Positions 1 through 64,000 of a stretch of 64,000 nt of DNA are shown here, in pieces. The DNA comes from Salvelinus alpinus (Eukaryota; Chordata; Actinopteri; Salmoniformes; Salmonidae): NCBI RefSeq assembly GCF_045679555.1, contig NC_092094.1:30788052-30852051 (forward strand). Reading direction: 5' to 3'. Both the position numbers and the translations under genes were made by a program. The notes below the pieces were generated by a model. It worked only from the letters and a program-made list of their open reading frames with translations. It did no database searches and was not told the DNA's origin. Position 1 is the stretch's first letter, and each line of letters starts with the position of its first letter.

Positions 1-1440
1 TAGGATGGTCAGTTTTACAAGGGTATGTTTGGCAGCATGAGTGAAGGATGCTTTGTTCCGGAATAGGAAGCCAATTCTAGATTTAACTTTGGATTGGAGA
101 TGTTTGATGTGAGTCTGGAAGGAGAGTTTACAGTCTAACCAGACACCTAGGTATTAGTAGTTGTCCACATATTCTAAGTCAGAGCCGTCCAGAGTAGTGA
201 TGTTGGACAGGCGGGCAGGTGCGGGCAGCGATCGGTTGAAGAGCATGCATTTAGTTTTACTTGTATTTAAGAGCAATTGGAGGCCACAGAAGGAGAGTTG
301 TATGGCATTGAAGCTCGCCTGGAGGGTTGTTAACACAGTGTCCAAAGAAGGGCCAGAAGTATACAGAATGGTGTCGTCTGCGTAGAGGTGGATCAGAGAT
401 TCACCAGCAGCAAGAGCAACATCATTGATGTATACAGAGAAGAGAGTCGGTCCAAGAATTCAACCCTGTGGCACCCCCATAAAGACTGCCAGAGGCCCGG
501 ACAACAGACCCTCCGATTTGACACATTGAACTCTATCAGAGAAGTAGTTGGTGAACCATGCGAGGCAATCATTTGAGAAACCAAGGCTGTAGAGTCTGCC
601 GATGAGGATGTGGTGATTGACAGAGTCGAAAGCCTTGGCCAGGTCAATGAATACGGCTGCACAGTATTGTTTCTTATCGATGGCGGTTAAGATATCGTTT
701 AGGACCTTGAGCATGGCTGAGGTGCACCCATGACCAGCTCTGAAACGAGATTGCATAGCGGAGAAGGTATGTTGGGATTCGAAATGGTCGGTAATCTGTT
801 TGTTGACTTGGCTTTCGAAGACCTTAGAAAGGCAGGGTAGGATAGATATAGGTCTGTAGCAGTTTGGGTCAAGAGTGTCCCCCCCTTTGAAGAGGGGGAT
901 AACCGCAGCTGCTTTCCAATCTTTGGGAATCTCAGACGACACGAAAGAGAGGTTGAACAGGCTAGTAATAGGGGTGGAAACAATTTCAGCAGATAATTTT
1001 AGAAAGAGAGGGTCCAGATTATCTAGCCCGGCTGATTTGTAGGGGTCCAGATTTTGTAGCTCTTTCAGAACATCAGCTGACTGGATTTGGGAGAAGGAGA
1101 AATGGGGAAGGCTTGAGCGAGTAGCTGTGGGGGGTGCAGTGCTGTTGACCGGGGTAGGGGTAGCCAGGTGGAAAGCATGGCCAGCCGTAGAAAAATGCTT
1201 ATTGAAATTCTCAATTATAGTGGATTTGTCGGTGGTGACAGTGTTTCCTATCTTCAGTGCAGTGGGCAGCTGGGAGGAGGTGCTCTTATTCTCCATGGAC
1301 TTTACAGTGTCCCAGAACCTTTTTGGGTTTGTGTTGCAGGAAGCAAATTTCTGCTTGAAAAACCTATGCTTATTATAGTTCATTTCAATTTGGCCCAAAC
1401 CACATAGGTCAAGTTCCACGAGTGTAAGGGGTTAACCTGA
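1..1440 (-). mobile_element. LINE fragment with reverse transcriptase, intron of c2cd5
   Basis: A non-LTR retrotransposon in the same orientation as c2cd5. The main frame (1419-460) has the RT fingers/palm motifs FIDLAKAFDSVNHHIL and, at its end, GVPQG. The same frame resumes through YADD at 384-373 and runs to position 157. Two stops break it: TGA at 462-460 and TAA at 156-154. The clade looks L2/Rex-like (jockey group). The 5' part is truncated near 1440 and the 3' part leaves the window. Confidence 0.85.
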
Positions 1441-1535
1441 TGGTTCTTTGAGAAAATATTGTAGTTCAAACAGAACAATACTATAGGCCTCCAGTTCTTT
1501 AACTAACAGAGCAAATTAACAGTGTGTGTGTGTAC

Positions 1536-57778
<56,243 letters not shown>

Positions 57779-57877
57779 GATTCAGCTTTGTCATCACCTT
57801 CAGATCAAAGAATTACAGGTAAATCAATACCAATATTGTGTATTTTACCTGTATTCACCAATGATAAAACCTGGCCA

Positions 57878-58111
57878 GCAGCATACCACCCTGCATCCCA
57901 CTGCTGGCTTGCTTCTGAAGCTAAGCAGGGTTGGTCCTGGTCGGGAGACCAGATGCTACTGGAAGTGGTGTTTGGAGGGCCAGTAGGAAGCACCCTTTCC
58001 TCTGGTCTAAAAAAACATCCCTAGGGCAGTGATTGGGCCATCTTTCGGCAGGGACGTTAAACGGGTGTCCTGACTCTCTGTGGTCACTAAAGAGCCCATG
58101 GCACTTATTGT

Positions 58112-58145
<34 letters not shown>

Positions 58146-58298
58146 AATTCCCAATCTGGCCCTCATACGGTTACCTAATCATCCCCAGCTTACAATTGTC
58201 TCATTCATCTCCCCTGTAACTATTCCCCAGGTCGTTGCTGTAAATGAGAATGTGTTCTGTCAACTTACCTGGTTAAATTAAATAAAGATTAATTGATT
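57878..58298 (+). mobile_element. 5S-rRNA-derived SINE (SINE3 type)
   Basis: The head resembles 5S rRNA: cataccaccctgcatcccac, then gaagctaagcagggttggtc and cctggtcgggagaccagatg, which carry the internal Pol III control region. The body ends ttacctggttaaattaaata plus aag. Plus strand, 100 bp upstream of the c2cd5 start, in the presumed first intron. Confidence 0.88.
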
Positions 58299-58299
58299 G

Positions 58300-58800
58300 A
58301 TGAGCTACCAGATCTAAGGTCACACTGCAGTTGTGGCTACTGAGTAGTAGAAGGCTGATACTAGTCCTGCTTGGCCCTGACATATGGTCAGCTGACATAT
58401 GTTGGTGACAGTTGACATACAGAGATTGACATGTACCAGCAAAGCAACATATTCTGGCCACGTAGCTAGCTAATGCACTTCCCAACAGTGGTCGCTCTAC
58501 CTTGTTACTGTGATAAGTTAGCTAACTGGTTTATAGAACTAGGTTACTTGGATGACAGACTTAGTTAGCCAACTACTGATTCTGCTAATCAGCCAGTTAA
58601 CTAATTGAGAGCTTATTACAACAGCCACACCGTTAGCTTAGCGTTACTGCACAGCAGTTGACTGACATGCATGCATGCATGCATAACGTTAGCAGATAAC
58701 GTTACCCCCTGTATTTCTGTGAGACCGGGTCGCCACACAACATAATGAAATCTAGTTATGTTACAAACAGTATAACAAACTGGCTGTTATTAGACGTTAT
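58300..58800. other. Upstream/first-intron DNA, nothing firm
   Basis: Includes a short (catg)n run at 58665-58683. No recognised gene. Confidence 0.4.
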
Positions 58801-58813
58801 TGAATGTCCTTAC

Positions 58814-58950
58814 CAGGACTATGTCATAAGAGAGAGCTGGGGAAACAGCAGCGTTTTTTCAGCCGGACTTTGTTGACAGCCCGCGCGCCAGACCTCCGCA
58901 TCTATACCAAACATGACGAGATCTTCTCTCAAAAGCCCGGTAGATGTGGC
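58814..58950 (-). promoter_or_regulatory. c2cd5: Probable c2cd5 non-coding first exon and promoter
   Basis: A strong donor (agtcctg|gtaagg, minus strand) occurs at 58813-58812, preceded in gene direction by the only locally CpG-rich stretch (gcgcgcgggc near 58880). This would splice to the weak acceptor 19 nt before the c2cd5 ATG. The right end, taken as the transcription start, is a guess. No TATA box is seen, as expected for a housekeeping promoter. Confidence 0.45.
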
Positions 58951-58959
58951 TAATATTTA

Positions 58960-59920
58960 CTCTAACGACGCTTTATCGCCATTGACTGCTTAAAAATATA
59001 TAAGCTAATTCATATTTCAAATCCACTGTACACACATTGCAGTTAGCATCCCCGGCCAGCTCAACGAATGGAAAATGCTAGCCAGCGCTGTCTTCTTTTC
59101 CGGTGGAAAGGTGGTCACTAAAATCTTGTTCACGAGATGTAAAACTGTAACACCGGCTTCATCTTCAGGCTTCACGTTAGGCTTTCTCGTACTTAGCCCA
59201 ACTGACCGCATGATGCCGCTATTATTCCATTTACGTCGTTTGTAATCTTATCTTACGCTTTACTGTGGCCAGCAAGTAATACACTTGTGTCCCAAATGGA
59301 CCGGATCGTACATAAAACATCCTCCACTCAGGCTGCACATGTGTCCGTAACCTCCTTAGCTCGATTTAATGGCTTGTTGGTGAAAAAAACGGGGGACATA
59401 TGCATACTGTCTTAATAAAACAAAATGTTCAACCACCATGCTAGAGTGGCTAATGCTAACGTTACTTGCTGATGTTGCCCACCATGTTCAACCAGGGGTA
59501 AACAACAGGCGCAAGAGGTGTGCAACATCCAGAAGTTGTCCGAAAATCCAAAAAACAAAAACACGATTTTTTTCACATACAGTTGAGTAAATCAACGCCT
59601 TTGCACCCTGAATGGAGGATGTCTCATGTACAAGCCGGTCCATGGGGGCCAGTAATTTTTTACCGGATGGCCACATTAGTCAGACAACGACATAAAAGGA
59701 ATAATAGCGCCATCTTGCGACCGGTTGGGCTGTCCCATACACAATGAGGTGAAGTGTGTACAGTATTAATATAACGGTAGATGTAATATGCACTAAAATA
59801 GATACATATGCATCAGATTTTGCCGTATCACTTATGCCCTTCAAAATTATCTACAATGAGGGAAAGATAGAGTGTGTGCATGTGATGTGTGTGTGGCTGT
59901 AAGTGTGCACATGTGTACGT
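58960..59920. other. Upstream region of c2cd5, nothing firm
   Basis: Mixed-composition DNA. A 64-codon minus-strand frame (59211-59017) shows no recognised motif. Could hold promoter elements. Confidence 0.35.
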
Positions 59921-59924
59921 GTTT

Positions 59925-60175
59925 AACTATACTTGTGAGGACCAGAAGTCCCCACAAGAATAGTAAACAAACAGCAATTTAACCAACTGGGGAGGTCAAA
60001 TGCTATTTCTAGGGGGTTTACGGTTAAGGTTAGAATTAGTGTTAGGGTTAGAATTAGGGTTAGGAGCTAGCGTTAGGATTAGCTTCGGTTTTGGGGTTAT
60101 GATTAGGGTTAAGGTTAGGTTTAGGGTAAGGGTTAGTGTTAGGTTAAGGGTTAGCGGTTAGGGAAAATAGGATTT
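59925..60175 (+). repeat. Degenerate telomere-like (TTAGGG)n tract
   Basis: Preceded by ttgtgaggaccagaagtccc, then about 25 imperfect TTAGGG-related hexamers from 60013 to 60170 (gttaggg, gttagaatt, gttaagg). Imperfection points to an old interstitial repeat rather than a chromosome end. Confidence 0.85.
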
Positions 60176-60659
60176 TGAATCGGACTGAATTGTGTGTCCC
60201 AAGTTATACAAGACTGTGTGTGTGTGTGTCCGTGCTGTTTGCTAGGTAGATTTGTCTGAATTAAATTATAAAGCCTTCTTCTTGACACCTGGTTAGTTTG
60301 TCCCTGGGGGTGTGTGAGGGGATAGGCTGATATTTTAATCTCCGAGCACACAGATATCCATAGCATCCTTGGAACCTTTTTTCCCCTCTCTGCCAAAGAC
60401 CCGATGGCCGCTATCAAGGTTACATGGCAGGCTGAGTGGCCAAGCTCATTTCCATTTCAGTCTCTCCTTCCTCTCCTAACCCCCACTCCTAGGAATGGAT
60501 GGCATTTAGGATACAGAGAATAGACTGCTGTATACAAAAATAGACCCTGGTCATTACACACTTAACATAATATATACATTGCACGTTACCCATGTCATAC
60601 ACATTGTACACATCTCATATGGCCACGTAATACATATTGCACATTTCCCTTACATTTCC

Positions 60660-61690
60660 CTTGCATCACAGGCTCTCTTACCACTGCCCCTGAAAACCGG
60701 AGGCATCTGAGTTCTTCCGACCCCGCTGAGGGTGATGGCGTACTAACACAGCTCAGCTTTACATATTGTTGTTTAGGTATTCAATAGACATAGGAATGAA
60801 GCTTACATGTAGGGACCCTATAGTGTCTGCCTGAGGGGAGGCGCTTATACATGGAATGAAGTACAAATAATTTTCTGCGCTTGTCTGGTAACGGTCTTTT
60901 CAAAAATTGTCTGCAGGGATGGCTGTTGCTTCACACCCATGACCTTCTTGGCAGTTTGTGTCAGGCATGCAATTTGAGATTTCAGTTGGACTGATAAATT
61001 GCCAAAATAAATTGTGATCCCATATCTCAGGATATTCTCTATAACCGCATGATAGAAAAGGAGCATTCTTTTCTGGTCAACTCCAAAAACCTGAGTCTAT
61101 GTAGGAAATAGAGGCTTTGTTGGACTCTGACACTCTCTACTTGGACCTTCTAGCTAAGCACATTGTCCATATGTACACCTAGGTATTTGTATGAACTAAC
61201 CTATGCTATGTTGGCATTGTGGACAACCACAGGCGTGTGTGGTCACCGACAGATATGGGGTCAAACACCATCTCTTTTGTTTTCTTTACATGAAGGATGA
61301 AATTGTGCTCATCACACCACTTGACAAACCTTTGAATCTCTGACCTGTACACAGTAGTATCAGCCTCTTAATACAATAGACCAAGAATGGCGGTATCATC
61401 TGAAAACTATACAATGTAATTATCAGGATGACTGCTGGTTCATTCATTTGTGTACAGTGTGAATAAGATGGGAGACCTCACACAACCCTGTGGGGCCCCA
61501 GTGCTAATGTCTCTAGACTCAGAGAGGGTTGCATTAACGCTAACCTGCTAAGTCTGGCTAGTCAGGAATGAGTGGTACCACCTAATGGTGTAGGGGTTAA
61601 CACCCCTCTGCTTCAACTGGCCCTTCTGTTGCAGACCCGACTGCCATTGCATGCCCTTCGTGGAGAACGTCTTTATTTGTGACTCTAAAC
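60660..61690 (-). mobile_element. LINE fragment, third clade (Rex1-like)
   Basis: Minus strand: GCVRSPILFTLYTNE-like palm region at about 61500, FSDDTAILG at about 61400 (catalytic DD kept), KKTKEMVFDP, then AVIENILRYGITIYFGNLSV and TQTAKKVMGVKQQPSLQTIF at 61060-60890. Several stops. 5' truncated. Confidence 0.82.
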
Positions 61691-61699
61691 AGTAAACAC

Positions 61700-62160
61700 T
61701 GTGGATGCCAGAAAAAGCATAAATCAATGGGGAGGCTACATTATGGTGGTGTCAGAGTAGTCATTAATTATGATTTCTGGGCACAGACACATGCAAGACA
61801 AGCTGGCTAGACAAGCTGGCTAGACTGGGGCTGAGGATGGGGCTGGAGCTTGGGAGTTGGGGCTGGGCTGTAACTGGGTTAGTTTGGGCTGGGATACAGT
61901 GCTATGAGAGAAGGTTTGGTTAGGTTAGTGTACAGGGTTATGAGAGCACTGAGGCTGGGTATAGCACAGGGCTGTGGTGAGTCTGTCACCTGTGAATGAT
62001 CTATGGTGAGGCAGCGGCTGGGTGGGAGACAGATGGAAGAACGGGCCGCAGCATTGTGTTGAAGACAGAGATAGCAGCAGAAAGGTTACTGAATAAATAG
62101 AACACAGTGGAACATCTGCTGTTGACTTAACATAACATACCCCAGGCTCTTACAGTAGAC
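61700..62160. other. Intergenic, nothing recognised
   Basis: Contains short duplicated gctggctagacaagctggct at about 61800 and gctggg-rich sequence. No gene. Confidence 0.4.
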
Positions 62161-62162
62161 TA

Positions 62163-62338
62163 TGGGAGAATCTCAATTGCACTCTCCTTGCGTTCTCTCT
62201 CCTCGCCTCCTTCTCAAAACCCATTGGAGGAGAAAGTTAGAGGGATGGGACCTCTGGCTTTCTCATCCAATGGGTTTTGAGATGGAGACGAGTAGAGAAG
62301 AGAGAGGACGCGAGGAGTATGCAATTGAAATTCTCCCA
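62163..62338. repeat. Foldback MITE, 176 bp
   Basis: Arms of about 68 bp: tgggagaatctcaattgcac onward, with complement on the right ending caattgaaattctccca. A loop of about 40 bp with caaaacccattgg / ccaatgggttttg at its base. Confidence 0.92.
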
Positions 62339-62384
62339 ATATTCACGAAAAAAAGGTGCTATCGAGAACCTCAAAATGTTCTTC

Positions 62385-62745
62385 AGCTGTCCTCATAGGA
62401 TAACCCTTTGAAGAACCCTTTTTGGTTCCAGGTAGAACCCTTCTGGGTTCCATGTAGGGCGGGAGGTAGCCTAGTGGTTAGAGTGTTGGGCCAGTAACTG
62501 AAAGGTTGCTGGATCAAATCCCCTGGCTGACAAGGTAAAAATCTGTCATTCTTCCCCTGAACAAGACAGTTAACCCACTGTTTCCTGATATTTACAATGA
62601 TGGCCAAAGAATTTGTTCTAAACTGACTTGCCTAGTTAAATAAAAAAATGTAGGACCCTTTCCACAGAGGGTTCTATGTGGAACCAAAAAAGGATTCTCC
62701 TAGGCAAAAAAACCTTTTGGAACCTTTTTTTTAAGAGTGTACCTC
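62385..62745. mobile_element. Palindromic ggttcc/ggaacc element split by a SINE
   Basis: Left part aagaaccctttttggttcca, right part complement (ttctatgtggaaccaaaaaa, ccttttggaacc). The SINE at 62459-62647 sits at its centre. Confidence 0.75.
62459..62647 (+). mobile_element. HpaI-type SINE with target duplication
   Basis: tRNA-like head ggcgggaggtagcctagtgg with A box and B box (ggttgctggatcaaatcc), GTTAAC in gacagttaacccactg, tail cttgcctagttaaataaaaa. Flanked by a 7-bp direct repeat atgtagg (62452-62458 and 62648-62654), which proves insertion by reverse transcription. Confidence 0.93.
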
Positions 62746-63011
62746 TTAAGAGTGTCTCTCTCTCACACACATACACTCACTCAAACAGCACAGCTCGATC
62801 ACACCAGATCATTACAGTAACTTCACTGAATACAATGATAGAGCTGTGTCTTGTGTACTGTTTGGGTGATAATCTTGTCAGGCTGTGGGAATCTGTAACA
62901 TGAGTTAACAGTCTGAGATTTCCAGTTGATCCCGCATGATGGACTGATAGATTTACAGCAGTGTCACAGGAGGGATGGCATGCTTCACACAGGCAGCCAA
63001 TACCATTGTCT

Positions 63012-63012
<1 letters not shown>

Positions 63013-63107
<95 letters not shown>
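63013..63107 (+). repeat. (GT)n microsatellite abutting a TATA box
   Basis: About 47 GT units end one base before ctatatata. Confidence 0.96.
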
Positions 63108-63108
<1 letters not shown>

Positions 63109-63109
<1 letters not shown>

Positions 63110-63197
63110 ATATATACCAGCCGATGCCTACATGCTTGCATAAAAGCCTTCAGTCCAAAAGCTTTTAATAAAGAGAGCACCTAACAGTGCAAAACAG
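63109..63197 (+). promoter_or_regulatory. Candidate promoter (TATA) and 5' UTR exon of an unidentified gene
   Basis: TATA box tatatata at 63109-63116. A start about 30 bp downstream would give a 5' UTR exon of roughly 63140-63197 with donor aaacag|gtaagg. A matching acceptor ctctctctctctcaaag at 63409 precedes the candidate ATG exon. All inferred from signals. Confidence 0.45.
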
Positions 63198-63409
63198 GTA
63201 AGGGAACATCAGTAGAGGATTTAGTGATTATTATCAATCAAACTGTCTTATTATTGATTTGGTAATGTATTGCACTGATTGGTAGCTAGTTAATGTTAAT
63301 TTATCATACTCATACCATGAGGGGTTTATGCCTCAACTGTAGTTTTTCAGGGATGTCTCTCTGACTCTATGTCTCTGATACTAAACAGACTGCTCTCTCT
63401 CTCTCAAAG

Positions 63410-63920
63410 GTTCAACAATGGCTGATGAGTAAGTACTACTTTTTAGAATGTTGTTACATAGGCAGTGTTTATTTACTCCTAAATAGCTCATTTGTCATAT
63501 TGAAATTAATGTTTTGTTCAGAAGTGAGTGAAGTCCATGCATTCATATGTCTGTCTGTCTGTGTATGTCTGTATGGGTGGCTTTCTCTCTCTCCCTCCTT
63601 AAACTCTAAATGGCCATTGCAGTGATGTAAGTTTTTCTTTTAACTCTTTTGAAGTAAATCAAAATGAAATGTTTTGATATGTATGTGTACTGACTGTGTG
63701 TGTGTCCTCAGAATGCCCCCATGCCAATGGCTCCAAAGGTGGAACACACCAAGGTAGATCTAATGTAATAATTGTCCATCTGTTACAATGGAAATGTGTC
63801 TGGAACTCTGCTACCAACACAACACACAAAGTGCTCCCAACACATCTACAGGTGTTATCAATATCAATGTTAACTCTCCTCTCTTGTTTTACCTCTCTTG
63901 TTTGTTTTTTTCAGGGAAAG
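63410..63920 (+). CDS. N-terminal micro-exons of an unidentified plus-strand gene
   Basis: Candidate exons: 63410-63428 (ATG at 63418, MAD plus two bases), 63623-63626 (4 nt), 63712-63753 (14 codons, NAPMPMAPKVEHTK) and 63915-63920 (6 nt, GK). All have AG/GT borders, strong donors (gtaagt, gtaagt, gtagat, gtatga) and compatible phases, giving MADDDNAPMPMAPKVEHTK then GK. Strings of tiny N-terminal exons are typical of troponin genes, and the TATA promoter with a short non-coding exon fits a muscle gene. The protein itself is not recognised, and the 4-nt exon is the weakest part. Confidence 0.4.
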
Positions 63921-64000
63921 GTATGACAGGTGTGGGTAGGACTGAGTGGGGTACCGCACGCCAGTCATAGAGACTTTGGCTAATTTTAGAGCTGGACGCC

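Noticed and set aside
59017..59211. 64-codon minus-strand frame starting MRSVGLSTRKPNVKPEDEAG
   Set aside because: In the upstream region of c2cd5, but no recognised motif and no splice donor in phase with the c2cd5 start; kept only as unannotated DNA.
60013..60170. Chromosome end (true telomere)
   Set aside because: Units are imperfect, short and flanked by ordinary sequence and genes on both sides.

Overview
The window reads as nuclear DNA of a ray-finned fish, almost certainly a salmonid. It holds a spliced vertebrate gene with GT-AG introns. It also holds tRNA-derived SINEs of the HpaI type (GTTAAC core) and AvaIII type (ATGCAT tail), a 5S-rRNA-derived SINE, at least five Tc1/mariner families including the Sleeping Beauty-ancestor type, several LINE clades, and very long simple repeats. 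Nothing bacterial or viral was recognised.

One gene dominates: c2cd5 (C2 domain-containing protein 5, also called CDP138), on the minus strand from about 58.9 kb down to 1.5 kb. I reconstructed 25 coding exons (3,075 nt, 1,025 codons) from splice sites, unbroken reading phase and recalled similarity to the mammalian protein. The start codon is at 57778-57776. The last coding exon(s), about 40 residues in mammals, lie beyond the left edge. The C2-domain Ca2+-ligand aspartates (D19, D26, D76, D78, D84) and the Akt-type site RQRLIS with S197 are all present. A probable non-coding first exon lies near 58.8-58.95 kb.

Almost everything else is intronic repeat. From left to right: a LINE (1-1.44 kb); nested inverted-repeat elements (5.96-8.45 kb); a 4.5 kb TAG-based satellite filling the intron between exons 18 and 17 (8.9-13.47 kb); a full-length Tc1 element with an intact 340-aa transposase (13.94-15.54 kb); a 24-bp minisatellite (16.1-16.6 kb); the compact exon cluster 10-15 (15.7-18.5 kb); a 15 kb transposon graveyard (20.5-36 kb) interrupted only by exon 9; a degraded Tc1 (37.07-38.33 kb); a 7 kb nest in which a Tc1 holds an L1-type LINE that itself holds two further Tc1 copies, one split by a 1.6 kb inversion (38.65-45.6 kb); a tRNA-like inverted-repeat element with a nested HpaI SINE (46.5-48.4 kb); a second LINE clade (51-53.1 kb); a Sleeping Beauty-type Tc1 (53.64-55.26 kb); and a deleted Tc1 ending about 16 bp from the exon 3 splice donor (56.1-56.9 kb).

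Upstream of c2cd5 (58-63 kb) are a 5S SINE, a telomere-like tract, a third LINE clade, a foldback MITE and a SINE inserted in a palindromic element. At the right edge a plus-strand gene seems to begin. A TATA box abuts a long GT repeat, followed by a candidate 5' UTR exon and a series of very short exons encoding an N-terminus that starts MADDD. This resembles the micro-exon start of striated-muscle genes, but I could not identify it. The two genes would be head to head about 4 kb apart.
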